Positions 1 through 11,881 of a stretch of 64,000 nucleotides of DNA are shown piece by piece (the stretch's first letter is position 1; every line of letters begins with the position of its first letter). This DNA comes from Enoplolaimus lenunculus. Its lineage: Eukaryota > Nematoda > Enoplea > Enoplida > Thoracostomopsidae. Made by a program: the position numbers and the translations under genes. The stretch covers positions 33,920 to 97,919 of the forward strand of contig JASANG010002318.1 of NCBI GenBank assembly GCA_030248215.1, written 5' to 3'. Under the pieces are notes generated by a model. It saw only the letters and a program-made list of their open reading frames with translations, searched no databases and was not told the origin of the DNA.

Positions 1-448
1 GTTGTCAAATTAGTTATTTAACCGCAACTCGTAAAGTAGTGGTCAAACCGATAAAAATGTTTTCATTCGCCTCAACTTATGCTAAATATTTTGCCTGGCT
101 TTTTGAAGAAAAAAATTCCCATCATAAAAAGGATTTTGGTACCGAAAATTCAAATGTTTTAAAAATTCGAATTTCAATGTGAAATGATTATAGGTCCAGG
201 ACATGACAAGCTCGGAAATATGCTAAACTTTTCAAAATCCAATCATTTTTGAGAAAACGCCACCTGACGGACACTGAACGGAAAAGCATTGGGAAATTTT
301 GTTTTCAATGCGTTGTTGTAAGCAATTGTATTCAAATATTAATTTGAAAATTGTTCAACGAATAGTTTTGATAGAAACTTTTCTGTGTAAAAACGTTTCA
401 GCGTAGCGTATGACAGATATTGGGTACAAATATGTGTTCATAGCTTAC

Positions 449-600
449 CTCTCTTACAATTTGGATAATTTCATATCCGCCATGCACAATACGAATAATG
501 TCCGGTGATCGAAAATATAACGCCAAATAACCGAAGCTTGGCAATGAAGGTTCAATCCGTAGGTCCTGGCTATTAGAGCATCCCATTAAGTACGAGTCAT
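449..600 (-). CDS. Internal coding exon of an unrecognised gene
   Basis: On the minus strand a 152-base open segment is bounded by a good acceptor (ending TTTTTGTAG, just above 600) and a strong donor (GAG|GTAAGC, intron from 448). It encodes about 50 residues including LPSFGYLALYFRSP and IRIVHGGYEIIQI. It starts with two bases of a split codon and ends in phase 0. The larger minus-strand exon at 3056-3659 ends in phase 1, so the two can be spliced in frame. I do not recognise the family; the GGYEI stretch faintly recalls FAMeT-type beta domains, but that is a guess. The next exon would lie left of 398 or outside the window. Confidence 0.45.
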
Positions 601-656
601 CTACAAAAATGCATCAAAATTACCGTTCCTTCGTATTAGAGATCATGAGCAATAGA

Positions 657-1060
657 CAGTGGCGGATCCAGAAGTTTGCATGGGGGGCCACCCCGGCCGT
701 GGCCCCCCCAACAGTATCTCGACAAAAATTGTATAATGTCAATTGCTGTTCTACGCTGTTTATTTCTATATTTTATACACAATAGTATAAGCACGCTTTA
801 AGGTTTCGAACTCACCTTTATTTGGCCCTGGAGTGATTTGTGCGCTACAATTAGGGGATAATAGACATTTATGTACTCTAACAAGGGTTTAAGGACTCTA
901 CCCGCTTACAGACTCTTATTAGGGATACGGACTCCTATTAATTGGGACTCAAAATCGGGACCCCACCTTTATTTGGGTCACTACAGTATGGATCAAAAAT
1001 AAGTTTATTACCTGTGAAATTTTGCCCCCCCCCCATTTTGAGATCCTGGATCCGCCACTG
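657..1060. mobile_element. hAT-like non-autonomous element with a nested fragment
   Basis: Inverted ends CAGTGGCGGATCCAG and its complement frame 404 bp with G- and C-rich subterminal runs. Such ends are common in hAT-type elements. No clear 8-bp duplication is visible. Positions about 790-987 inside it are the right half of the TACTGTAGTGACCCG family (ending TTTGGGTCACTACAGTA), so one element is inserted in another. Confidence 0.6.
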
Positions 1061-2206
1061 GTATTATGTATGTTCCTAATGAAAGGATGGCAACTTTAAC
1101 TAATACAAGTTTGACAGCTTTGCGCACTACACAAAAATTCCTACGCAAATTTTCTATTTATAGAACGAAGAACAACCAATCACGTGTAGTTCCTAACAAA
1201 ATTTTGTGAATATGTGGGGCGTTCCAGCTTTAATATATAGATTTCGTTCAGCAGATTTCTTACTATCTTTGGTCTAACTAAGAACAAAGTTACACAAGCA
1301 TATCTATTTAAAACATTCTCAAAACGCGTTGGTTATATTCGAAAAACACCATGTGACAGACTGTAGTTTTGTCAAAATACCAAGCTAGGGCTATATGATA
1401 GGGCTTTTGCAAGGATATGTATAGACGAGATGAATCATTTGCCGAAATTTTGACACAGACAAGAATGACTAAAATAATTGTTATAGAATAGCTCTGGAAT
1501 CCACGGGTTGCAAAAAAAAATTTATTTAAGATTTTGCCCTCCAGAAATAAAATCCTAGAAAAGCTTTTGTCACTTGTTATTCGATGGCTTCAGTTTTCCA
1601 AATGTGTTTATTGCGAAAATAGTCAGAAAACATATGTCCAAAACTTTCCTTATGTTGTTTTCTTGCAACACTTGTTAATAGAGAAAAATATTGTGGTTGA
1701 TAAAAGCAAACAAATGGACGTTTTTAAGCCAATGGTGAGTGATATAGACATGAACCAGCAGTGGCGAATTCACGATTTTCCGTGTGGGTAAAATATTTGT
1801 TCTGTTGTGTAAAGATTAGTTTTACAGCGTGTTTTTAGCTAATTTTTCGCAAACACATTTTGAGATTCAGATGAACCGTTGCCATCGCAAAATTTTCAAC
1901 ACGGCAGGTCCAGCTAGAAATATACAGCCCGCGCCGCTCCCCTTGAACCCACCAATGTGTACGAGCAGTACTTTATCACAATCGGCGGGTTGCCCAATGT
2001 TTGAGAGAGGCCGTTGTTTGAAAATAAATTGATATTCGCGCCTTGAGTATAAAACGTTTTTATGCCGAGAAACGACTACCGTTTGTGAAATAAAGTGAAA
2101 CGGATTTATATTAATTTTGAGCTGCAATCGGTTCCAAATCTGCCGGTTTGGGTTCTTTAAATAACCAGCTTCGAGCTGTTTTACTGGTTTATAATTCTAT
2201 CACGCA
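1061..2206. other. Gene-free stretch
   Basis: No coding exon is supported here. The open frames at 1534-1791, 1829-2032 and complement 1867-2127 lack acceptable start or splice context and resemble no family. Confidence 0.4.
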
Positions 2207-2414
2207 CACTGCCAAAACGGTGAGACAAATTGACTCTCTTCGAAATACGCTCTACGGGACTACACAAACTGAGTCAAATTCGACTCCGCCAGAGTCAAAC
2301 GTGCGGCTCAGTGAGTCGAATTTGACTCGGGCGGAGTCGAATTTGACTCAGTTTGTGTAGTCCCGTAGAGCCAAATTCAAAGAGAGTCAATTTGACTCAA
2401 CATTTTTTACAGTG
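2207..2414. mobile_element. Palindromic MITE, GAGTC family, copy 1
   Basis: About 208 bp that fold on themselves almost end to end. It starts CACTGCCAAAACGG and ends TTTTTTACAGTG. The interior repeats the palindrome GAGTCAAATTGACTC with variants and the arm ACTACACAAACTGAG. It has no coding capacity. Eleven relatives occur in the window; several are flanked by TA, which suggests a TA target as in Tc1/mariner. Confidence 0.8.
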
Positions 2415-2754
2415 CAATCATATGTTATTGTTTAGCAGATGTTGCTATAATAAAGATGCACTAACATAAGTAAATTTTAAGCTTTAAAAATTGATAAGGC
2501 CTATTCCTTCATCAATCCGTCGTAGATTTTCCCGAGTGTTATCCGAATAAATGGAGCACATATACAGCAACCTATTCCTACGGCAAGACAAGACACTTCG
2601 GGAAGATGTCTTGAAATAGTTTGTTGCCTCAAAAAAAAGAAAAATTTTCAATCCCAATGAATAAAATGAATTTTTTAACTTGAATACTGGCCCCCGCATT
2701 TTTCACTTGACTATTACATGCAAGTCAAAAAATTCCGCAACGTCTGTATGCCCC

Positions 2755-2832
2755 AGGGTACAACCGGAGATCTGCCTCCGGCATCGGCTGCGATATTTTC
2801 CACCTCCGGTTGCACCCTGGTATAACCTGGTA
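2755..2832. repeat. Short inverted repeat, CAGGGTGCAACCGGA family
   Basis: CCAGGGTACAACCGGAG and its near complement CCTCCGGTTGCACCCTGG face each other over about 75 bp. Similar sequence occurs near 12130-12190, 29054-29125, 37380-37420 and 58515-58605, so this is a small dispersed hairpin element. Confidence 0.55.
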
Positions 2833-3055
2833 CAATCTTGGACAATGTACACGTCGTAACATATTGATAACCACTAAAAGACACGCAAGTGAAACAAATT
2901 GCAACATATCTACACAAGTTATTGTGAAGATGCCGTCTATGCGCCATTGTCAAAAAATTTCGATCAACAGTGACAGATTTGTACGAGTGTTGGGGTCAAC
3001 AAGGGTACAAGATTTGTGACTATCGTTCAAAAATGATTGAAAATGCCGCATTTAC

Positions 3056-3659
3056 CAGCTAAATCACACGATTGACTCGTTGCAGTCAGCGTGACCGCTT
3101 CGTCACTGTTTCGGTCGTCGTTTGACACATCATTTGCTGCAACGTTCTCCAGTCGTTTGCTGATCGGCGAATCGCAGTAACTATTAGTTTGCATTATATT
3201 TTGACCAATTGAACCTGTCGCCGGCGGTGTTGCTCGAAAATTTCGCGTTGGTGATGTACAAGACGAAAAACAAGAAGCACAAAGGCCGAATGACGTATCC
3301 AGTCGCGTGCCTTTGTTTCGTTTACCCTTTGCTATCTGCTGTTTCGACTTCGGGCAGTACGGCTGAAGTCTGCTGGCTGGGTAGACATTTTCAGGCAGAA
3401 TGCGATGAGCTGGCACTGGTGAATCGACAAGTTCGACCACTGCTGGTAAATAAAAATAACTGCCTGATGCTGAAATGCTTCTGGTAACATGACGATCTGG
3501 GTCCGGTCGAAAAATCGCAGCATGATCACGCGCATCTTGTTGTGGCGCAACCGCGTTGCATCGGCCCGAACCAGCGGAATTTCCAATACCGGGAGACGAC
3601 GTTAAACTAATTGTCGCCAGACTATAATTTGAATTCGAGTCACGATGCAGTTTAATCAT
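3056..3659 (-). CDS. Large coding exon, probably first exon of the gene above
   Basis: On the minus strand an ATG at 3659 opens a 201-codon frame, GC-richer than its surroundings, rich in Ser, Ala, Pro and Arg. It includes a cysteine cluster (LCASCFSSCTSP) about two thirds along and an acidic segment NDDRNSDEA near the end. A donor (GCTG|GTAAAT) ends the exon at 3056 in phase 1, matching the acceptor phase of the exon at 449-600; the frame would otherwise run to a stop at 3027. The product looks low in complexity and probably disordered, and I recognise no domain. An in-frame stop lies shortly upstream of the ATG, consistent with a first coding exon. The function is unknown. Confidence 0.4.
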
Positions 3660-4338
3660 CGCAAAATTGTATACGACGAGCGTGAACCTGGCTCAATATT
3701 GTGCTACAAATACTACCCTATCACCACACGACCGTAGCACTTGATTCAAAAATGACGGGTGCTGCACATGCTTGGGTGCCTGCGGACCTCGCAAGGGAAT
3801 CGAGCGACAAGCCAAATACAACTGTAATAAGCTGTAAAGTAGGACCTTAACATGTACTATTTTGTCATAAAATGGTCGTTTTGTGACTTGAGAAACTTTG
3901 ATAAGTCAATCGAGTACCTTATGTTCCAGGAACCACAAGTTCACCCAGAAGCTGGTCAAATCATATGTAAAAAGTGTGATAAATTTTAAGAAGCCAAATC
4001 GAAAACAGCGCCGAGTTTAAGACATTCTAGACCAATTGGCAACTAGTGATATAGATGCTACGTTTGAGAAATTCGGACATAGTCGATAGTAATTACCTAC
4101 CGTCAATAAATACAGTTTAAGTCGTATTCTTTATAAAAGATTCAAAAAATATCAGAAATGATGTTTAATTATAAAATTAAAACAGTGTATGCGAGGCTTG
4201 GGTTATTAGTTTACTGTGAGTGAGCTTAAAAAGTTTAAACAATGCTACAGATGTATCCATTGCTGCACGTCCGTAATTTTATTGATGGATATGTCAAAGT
4301 TTATTCGGCCACTTCTAAAGGCAGAGATATACCAGTGA

Positions 4339-4553
4339 TGGCTCATGTAACGATCAGCGGCGGAACGTTTTGCTGTGGGACTGCAATAGAGTAGGCTTAA
4401 CTTTAAATTAATTTTTTTCTTGGCTTAAGCTTTAGGCTTAGGCTTAGGCTGAGGAATATGCCCGTTCTTACGCCTAGGTTTAGGTTCAGGCTTAGACTTA
4501 CGCTTAGGAATATGCTAACAGTACTTTTCCGTCCCTGTTCTTTACACTGGCCC
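4339..4553. mobile_element. GGCCCATGTA-family MITE with TTAGGC core
   Basis: Left end GGCTCATGTAACGATCAG and right end CCTGTTCTTTACACTGGCCC are imperfect inverted repeats. Between them lie tandem TTAGGC-like hexamers (around 4430-4510). Better-preserved copies at 11757 and 51775 show 8-bp target duplications, so the family is hAT-like. Confidence 0.65.
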
Positions 4554-5299
4554 AAACAGCTAACCAATCAAATGATAAATTCGCTATTTTTTCTGTTACG
4601 CGAATTATTTTTGGTCAGTAGAGTCTCCGTGTGGCAAACGAGACATTTCATTGTCCCCCTTAAAATGTTTGTCTGATTAAGTGCCTGCTGTTCACAATTA
4701 AAATTTACATTTTACAAACTGTTGCTTGCAGGTTGTAAACAGATAGTAACAAGTGAAATTTCTTGCAAACCACATTTAGTGCTAAGATATCAAAAATTTG
4801 CCATTAAACTCAGGCAATTTGTACGCATTCTGTAAGACGCTCCGCCAATCCGATTCGAAACAGGTTGTTCAACATATCACTACTATTCAACACCTACGTC
4901 CACGAATTTTGTTTATTCTAACAACACTTTAAAACTAACCTTTACCCGTGCATTCCTAAGCTATTCCATCATTAACCATGTTTAGTGTTTTTGCTTACTT
5001 GCCTATGTATTGTAGAGACGCCTTTACTTACATTTTAAGAAACTCTGTGTTGATAATATATTGCGATACCTCATTGGTGCATTATAATCAATATATAATT
5101 TACGTGCATAATGCATATGCAAATCAAAAATTGAGCGAACAACGATCTAAACACGACCTCGCTGAGGCAAGGTCGCGGAAAATACCAGAAACCGCGATAG
5201 TGCTCAAGATAACGCAAACGAAAACCGGATGTTAAACTGTAAAAGTTTCCAATTTACCGCGTTTGTAGTCGTACCCATCTGAATACTCAGCGTATATCA

Positions 5300-6145
5300 A
5301 GGGTTGCGCTATACTTTTGTTGACATCCGGCGCCTTCCGTCATTCGTCCGGCGCCGTCCGTCACCCGTCCAGCGCCGTCCGTCACCCGTCCAGCGCCGTC
5401 CGTCACCCGTCCAGCGCCGTCCGTCACCCGTCCAGCGCCGTCCGTCACCCGTCCAGCGCCGTCCGTCACCCGTCCAGCGCCGTCCGTCACCCGTCCAGCG
5501 CCGTCCGTCACCCGTCCAGCGCCGTCCGTCACCCGTCCAGCGCCGTCCGTCACCCGTCCAGCGCCGTCCGTCACCCGTCCAGCGCCGTCCGTCACCCGTC
5601 CAGCGCCGTCCGTCACCCGTCCAGCGCCGTCCGTCACCCGTCCAGCGCCGTCCGTCACCCGTCCAGCGCCGTCCGTCACCCGTCCAGCGCCGTCCGTCAC
5701 CCGTCCAGCGCCGTCCGTCACCCGTCCAGCGCCGTCCGTCACCCGTCCAGCGCCGTCCGTCACCCGTCCAGCGCCGTCCGTCACCCGTCCAGCGCCGTCC
5801 GTCACCCGTCCAGCGCCGTCCGTCACCCGTCCAGCGCCGTCCGTCACCCGTCCAGCGCCGTCCGTCACCCGTCCAGCGCCGTCCGTCACCAGTCCAGCGA
5901 CGTCCGTCACCCGTCCAGCGACGTCCGTCACCCGTCCAGCGCCGTCCGTCACCCGTCCAGCGCCGTCCGTCACCCGTCCAGCGCCGTCCGTCACCCGTCC
6001 GCCGCCGTCCGTGAGGACGCTTTACGGGTGACGAACTGCGCCGTACGACTTGTGATGGACGGCGCCGAACGACGAGTGACGGACGGCGCCATAGTGGTGA
6101 CGCACGATGACGGACGGCGCCGGGAGTCAATTATAGCGCAACCCT
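5300..6145. mobile_element. Transposon with AGGGTTGCGCTATA ends filled by a minisatellite
   Basis: AGGGTTGCGCTATA at 5300 and its exact complement TATAGCGCAACCCT at 6132-6145 frame the segment. Subterminal GGCGCCGTCCGTCA motifs repeat in both orientations. Nearly all of the interior is the 21-bp tandem array listed next. A 180-bp relative with similar ends lies at 8814-8993. No transposase is present. Confidence 0.65.
5338..6010. repeat. 21-bp minisatellite, about 31 units
   Basis: The unit is CGCCGTCCGTCACCCGTCCA plus one G, nearly identical throughout, with a few single-base variants near 5890-5930. Because 21 is a multiple of three and the unit has no stop, five reading frames stay open (235-276 codons). 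These are artefacts of the repeat, not genes. GC content is far above the surrounding DNA. Confidence 0.95.
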
Positions 6146-6475
6146 AACGGTTAAAATTCCAAAATAATTTTGAACAATTGACAACTGTGCCTAATATTTA
6201 TCGCTAGGGCAAAAATAGTCTTCTAAATAAAACTTCTATGCTGTTTTACAGTTTTTACATGATCAGTTGTACAGAAATTTTGACTGCATACTTTATAGAT
6301 TGATCGCAGGATTACCACACCAAATATAAGCAATGCTCTATAGCTTTAAGCGTTTCCAGCAGCGTTCACTATGAAGTTTAGTGTTTATGAAATGTTAAAA
6401 AATGTGCATCAGTTATTTTTTCACTATAATTTTAGTACAGCCGGTGGATATTTGCATGCCTCAATTGTATTAGTA

Positions 6476-6694
6476 CACTGTAAAAATGGTGAGTCAAATT
6501 GACTCTCTCCGAAATAGGCTTTTCTTGACTACACAAACTGAGTCAAATTCGACTCCGCCGAAGTAAAACGTGCGACTCACTGAGCGATTCATTGAGTTGA
6601 ATTTGACTCTGGCGGAGTCGATATTTGACTCAGTTTGTGTAGTCAGGAAAAGCCTACTTTGGAGAGTCAATTTGACTCACCACTTTTTGCAGTG
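6476..6694. mobile_element. Palindromic MITE, GAGTC family, copy 2
   Basis: Ends CACTGTAAAAATGGTGAG and its complement, with inner arms around the TGACTACACAAACTGAG motif. The left side is preceded by TA, but the right side is followed by CG, so the target duplication is not intact. Confidence 0.8.
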
Positions 6695-7824
6695 CGGAAA
6701 AATAAAACAACTTTGAAACTTTATTTGTATGTATAGTTTGCGCTCTGATACCAACCAACGCGCGCTGTTTACCAAATTTTTGTACATCTAAACTGTAATC
6801 ACCACACGTAGACACGTCTTGTACCAGCACACCGTACATCAGTTCGGAAATGAACCATACATTTTCCAACTAAAACTTTATTCACATCCGCTGGGTTTCG
6901 ACAGAGTGGCAGAATGTTTCTAAGATCATTGACCTTGTAAAACATAGTTTCGATTTGATATATCATTCCATGCATAAACGGGTCCGTAGTCACGTGTGGA
7001 ACGCAGGGGGTTTAGTTATCTACAGGAAAATTTTGGGTCTTAAAATATTTTCAACATTGCTTGTATCAAAAACCCTTGTATGCCTCTCCTGAAAGATGTT
7101 TAGCCCTCGTGCGACGGACCTGCACAACGCAAAGTTTTTAAGCCTGGTTCTGGCGCGTATCCAGAGGATTGCCAGGGGATAACTCAGCCCATTTAAGAGA
7201 AAAATATCGATCCAAGACAGGAAAGTTTTAGCCCTATTTGTAAGCGAGTTACTTTTTACTCCATGTCCTTTATAAATTGTGTTTCCGCCTCCCCAATCTG
7301 CTTAGACTGGCTACGAATCTGCCCTTGTTGCCGTTTTGTATGCACTCGATGAAATATTGACCTTTTGCAAAAAAAGTTTCAACTTCAATTGTCAGCTTGT
7401 TATTCCTCCCGTATGCCCTTCGTAATTTTTTGCCCCCCCCCCCCGCCAACAGGTTGAGCCGACTACGTGTTTGCCCTAGTTGCTGACTTGTATCTGCTCG
7501 GCGTAATATTGACCTTTTGCAAACAGCCGCCGCAATGTATTCCCTATAGAATATATTGCTTGCAATTTAGCATCTGGAAAGCAACATGAAATACCAGAAG
7601 TGCGCAATTTGTGATAAACGTTGTTTTGGTAAATAAAGCGCGAAATGGCAAAAAAGATGCCGCCTTGTTGTGAAAGCAGAAAATATGTGTCAGAAAATAT
7701 GTAATTCTTGCTGAAAATAAAGGTGGAAGTTTGTTTCCGCAAAACCGCTATAGGTTTGATGTGCCTAGTAGCATATAAAGCTGTAGTTACAACCAAGAGT
7801 TGATAATGACACTTTGAACATGAG

Positions 7825-8255
7825 TACTGCAGTGACCCGAATATAAGAGGGGGGTAATAAGAGGGGGTTCCTCATTTTGAGTCCCAATCAATAGGAGTCC
7901 GTATCCTTAATAAGAGTCCGTATGCGAGTAGAGTTCCTAAATCCTAATTAGAGTCCATGAATGTCAATTATACCTAAATGTAGCGCAAAAATGACTCCAG
8001 GATCAAATACTTTGAATCCAAAACTTTATAGCCAAAGCGTACTTAAAGTTTGAAGGTAACATTCCTAAGTATAACCTTGCATTATCGCTTAAGCTGTTGA
8101 AACAAGAGAAATAAACGTTTAATTAAACAGATAAATTGCATATCAGTAACGAAGGCTGGCGGAACGTGGGTTAAAAATAAATAACAGTCCGTAACCCAAT
8201 AACAAGGGAAGTACATAAATATCAGTCCCCCCTCTTTATTCGGGTCATTACAGTA
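7825..8255. mobile_element. TACTGTAGTGACCCG-family element, full length
   Basis: About 430 bp. Starts TACTGCAGTGACCCGAATA and ends with the complementary ATTCGGGTCATTACAGTA. Internal landmarks are shared with copies at 9379, 12477, 43258, 49369 and 53436: GAGTCCGTA repeats, TGACTCCAGGACCAA and AACAGTCCGTAAC. It is non-coding. Confidence 0.75.
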
Positions 8256-8540
8256 TGCAACTTACTAAAATGTGCGTGTTATTATAAAATATTTCAGCAT
8301 GCGTTGAGTTTTGACCAGACTTCCCTCCCCTCCCGGATTTTTGGGCAGGGCATGCGACGGTTTGCAGTAAAGAAAAGAAACGGAACAAAGAATTCCCTTA
8401 CCCCATAACACTTCAAACATACTCCAATAAAGGCGGATTAACGACCAGCCCTACTATTGTGGATATATCTTTCCCTATTAATAACACAATACGTTTTTAC
8501 TATAACAACTGAAAGGCAGCGTATGCGAATAAATCATATA

Positions 8541-8739
8541 TGCTGCAAAAAATGGTGAGTCAAATTGACTCTCTCCGAAATAGACTTGCCCTGACTACAC
8601 AAACTGAGTCAAAATTCGACTCCGCAACAGTCAACATCGATTCACCGAATCGCTCAGTAGAGTCGAATTTGACTCAGTTTGTGTAGTCAGGAAAGCCTAT
8701 TTCGGAGAGAGTTAATTTAACGCAAAATTTTTTTCAGTG
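8541..8739. mobile_element. Palindromic MITE, GAGTC family, copy 3
   Basis: Begins CTGCAAAAAATGGTGAGTC after a decayed first base and ends TTTTTTTCAGTG. The arms match the other copies but are more diverged in the right arm (GTTAATTTAACGC). Confidence 0.75.
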
Positions 8740-8813
8740 ATCACTAATTAATTACGTCTGCGGACTTTTACTGGTCAAAGAAAAGAGCAAGACACAGGCT
8801 TGACGCAAGATTA

Positions 8814-8993
8814 TGGGTTGCGCTGTACTCGCCGTGAGCCACCTAACGCCGCCGTGCGGCATAGTGAAACATTTTTGGTCAAAAATTGCCGAACGCTTCC
8901 AAATACAGTTTGCCTATGCTTTTGCTAGAAACGCATAGCGACGTTGCGGTGGCACACATTGTCGTAAGGTACAGTAAAGTATAGCTCAACCCT
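8814..8993. mobile_element. Short relative of the AGGGTTGCGC element
   Basis: GGGTTGCGCTGTACT on the left and AGTATAGCTCAACCCT on the right form inverted ends of a 180-bp element with GCCGCC-rich subterminal sequence. It resembles the minisatellite-bearing element at 5300 but lacks the array. Confidence 0.6.
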
Positions 8994-9378
8994 AAGTGAT
9001 AGCGTGTAAAATGCGAAAAACGAGAATTAATGTTGAATACCAGTCCGCAATCTGCAAATCATTATCGTGTTCGGGCGGTAAGTCTTTAATTATCACAAAA
9101 GACCCTGATATATTTTACCGTACAACCAGGTTCGTAGCCAGTCCAACATTATAGGGGCCCAAAAATTCTACATATCCAGGAATTTGGCAGTTAAGGCAAC
9201 GGAAAGAAATATTGAACCTAAATTCGTGAATTGCTATAATATGGTTACTACACACTTAGCCAGTAAATGGCTATCCACGATATTAAGGTTTCAAGCTATG
9301 AAAAATGTCAGACCGTTGAAATTTTATGTGTTTTTAAAGCAAGAGTTCCGAATTTTGAAAAAGTCATAATATTTAAGT

Positions 9379-9704
9379 ATTGTAGTGACCCGAATAAGAG
9401 ATGGGAATATTAAGTAATTGTAGCGCATAAATGACTCCAGGACCAATTAATTTGAGTTTGAAACTTTAAAGCTTACTTAAATTTTGAAAGTACATTCCTA
9501 AGTATAACCTTGCATTATCGCTCAAGCTACACAAGAGAAATAAACGCTTAATCCAACGGATAGTTGCAATGCCGGATATATCTGTAACGAAGGGCGGTGG
9601 ACGGCTGGTTAACAATAAATAACAGTCCGTAACAGAATAACAGAGGGGTACTGTCTGGAGAGGCCAAATAAATATCAGTAGCCCTCTTATACAAGTCACT
9701 ACTT
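9379..9704. mobile_element. TACTGTAGTGACCCG-family element, internally shortened
   Basis: Starts TATTGTAGTGACCCGAATA and ends ACAAGTCACTACTTTA. The block with tandem GAGTCCGTA motifs near the left end is missing compared with the copy at 7825. Confidence 0.7.
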
Positions 9705-11245
9705 TACGGTTTTATGCAATACTCGGTTTTCCTTTTAAAGTTTTGGGTAGAATATAAAAAACCATTTTGTAAAATGCTGTGTTTGACGCACGAAAATCAC
9801 TTCAAATAGTGTTTTAACGTTTCTTCAACTTGACTTAGCTGGTGAAATTTTAAAATGATTAGAATGTTTGTAGCGTAGCGAAGCTGATCAAACTGCACAA
9901 AACCAAAAATCAGCGTTGAAAACAAAGCGTTCCGTGTTTTATTAAGGCGGCCTGGAGGCAGTCTTTTTTAAGAGCAGTTTTTGTGCGGATACCTCGTTCA
10001 GTATATAAGAACTTTTGATATAAGGACGAGTGGCATTTGCTTACGACCCTAGCATAAGCTATCTAGAATCTAAAGCTTTTTCTACGGCTTTGGTAAAAAA
10101 ATTGAAACTAATAGTATTGGTTAGAAAAGTTAATATTACTCATTTTAATGTTCACGCCTCGGAAAGAGCGGAATAATACTAAACGCGTATGGAATAAAAA
10201 TCAACCAGCCGATGCTTTCACATTAACAGCGAGTGGTGTATGAGGAAATCTCGGTAGAAGACAACATAATTTAAAATTACGGTTCCCAAAAATACATGTC
10301 CAGTTGATCCGAGGTTAGCCGAACCACTCCGAGTTCTCGGTAAGGTCTTTCCAGGGCTGTAGCCATCGTCTGGGTTTCAGTTTTGAGATATTCACGCAGA
10401 ACGTAATGCCGTTGGCGAATCCTGTCTACGCATATGGGTCTCCCTATTTGGTATGGTTCGTTTTGTACCGCTTCTGTACAAAAGCGGTCGACGATTTTTC
10501 AAGAGAAGTAACGGTGATACAAGTTGCTGGAAACATCTGGAGCCAAGTATTCATCTCGAACCTACTTTTGTTCATTTCAGAACAAATATTTTGGAGAACA
10601 TACGAATGTCAGAAAACTAATAAACGCAACAGGAATGGAATAGTGAGAAAAATCACGTATATATTGGGCAGCACAGTGCATATTTCAAAGAATGATTCAA
10701 TTGTTCTCGTTGTTTTCAATAGAACAGCCATACTACGTCTTCCTGACCCTTTCAGGCGCTGTGTGTTTAATTTTGATAAAGGTATATTGCACGCTTTGTA
10801 AAATATTTTATTGGTTATTATTTGCATACACACACTTATATACCTATATCGCAGCCACGGCGCAAACGATACTTTATCACAAATAAAACTGGCTTTTCAG
10901 CAACTGCTGCTGTTGATTGCAGTGTTGGTTTGTTCTGAAAAAATTGAATCGATTGGAAAAACGGTTCCATCTTTTTTGGGAAACCGAAAAAATGGAAACC
11001 TTGAAGAACACTGACTGGCACTTAAGCAAACGCAAAGACATTAATAATTGATTGACTGTTCTACTAAGTATATGTCAAGATCAAACAATACATTACACGC
11101 ATTAGAACACAGTAGAAAAGTGTCAGATGTTTATTAAATGGCATCTGCCTTCTGACTTTTCTGGCCACAAACTCGCAGACTGGATTTCAGCAACAAATCT
11201 GCTAAGAGTATTTCGGCAACAGATCAGCAAATAGGATTTGTAGCG
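9705..11245. other. Gene-free stretch
   Basis: No exon or repeat family member is convincing. The open frame at 10406-10801 (131 codons) has no recognisable domain and biased AT-rich wording, so it is treated as chance. Confidence 0.35.
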
Positions 11246-11476
11246 ACTCTGTAAATTCCAATGAGTTGATTAGTCAATTGAACTAGCGAGTTGGTTATTT
11301 GTGAATTAATATCAGTAAACATTAACTCACTCTGAGTTGAGTTGACTCCGGGTGAGTTGGTTCATTAACTCAGAATGAATTGAATCAACTCAAAATTCTG
11401 AGTTCTGATAGTCCAAACTCAGACTGAGTGATTCAACTCATTCTGAGTTAAAATTAACTCACTGAAATTTACAGTG
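11246..11476. mobile_element. CACTGTAAATT-family MITE, copy 1
   Basis: Left end CTCTGTAAATTCCAATGAG and right end CTGAAATTTACAGTG enclose arms made of repeated AACTCAGA and GAGTTGA words. Copies at 33523, 48905 and 54506 belong to the same family; two of those are flanked by TA. Confidence 0.75.
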
Positions 11477-11756
11477 TATGAATTTAGTCGTAAGCTTACT
11501 TAAAAACTAAATGCGTTTGTTGGGTGTTTCGTATCAAGCAAAACAACAAAATTAAGATAAATCGTATACACAGCAGTCATTTTCAGATCAAGGAAGCTTG
11601 ATTCACCAACAAAGACATTGACACTAAATAAAATACGGCCTCGGATGTCGAGTCAGTAGAAATTACTTCGGCTTCTAATTCAGATCATTAACGACTGCAG
11701 TGAACGCAAGCAGCAAAAACGTCTGATATATCCAATCAAACTGGTATTACAAAATC

Positions 11757-11881
11757 GGCCCATGTACGGAACAGGGCCGGATCGTTTTCCGGAGTTTAAA
11801 AGCTTTCAACTAATTTTTTGCTTAGACTTAGGCTTAGGAATATGCTTATACTACTGTTCGGACCTGTTCTATACCTGGGCC
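11757..11881. mobile_element. GGCCCATGTA-family MITE with 8-bp target duplication
   Basis: GGCCCATGTACGGAACAGGG at the left and GTTCTATACCTGGGCC at the right are inverted. Flanks are ACAAAATC (11749-11756) and ACAAAACC (11882-11889), an 8-bp duplication with one mismatch, the hAT hallmark. The core has TTAGGC-like hexamers. Confidence 0.8.

Noticed and set aside
5287-6147. Five long open frames of 235-276 codons with repeats such as RRPSPVQ or AVRHPSS
   Set aside because: All come from one 21-bp tandem repeat read in different frames and strands; no start context or non-repeat domain.
10406-10801. 131-codon plus-strand frame
   Set aside because: No homology, no splice or start context beyond a chance ATG, AT-rich wording like intergenic DNA.
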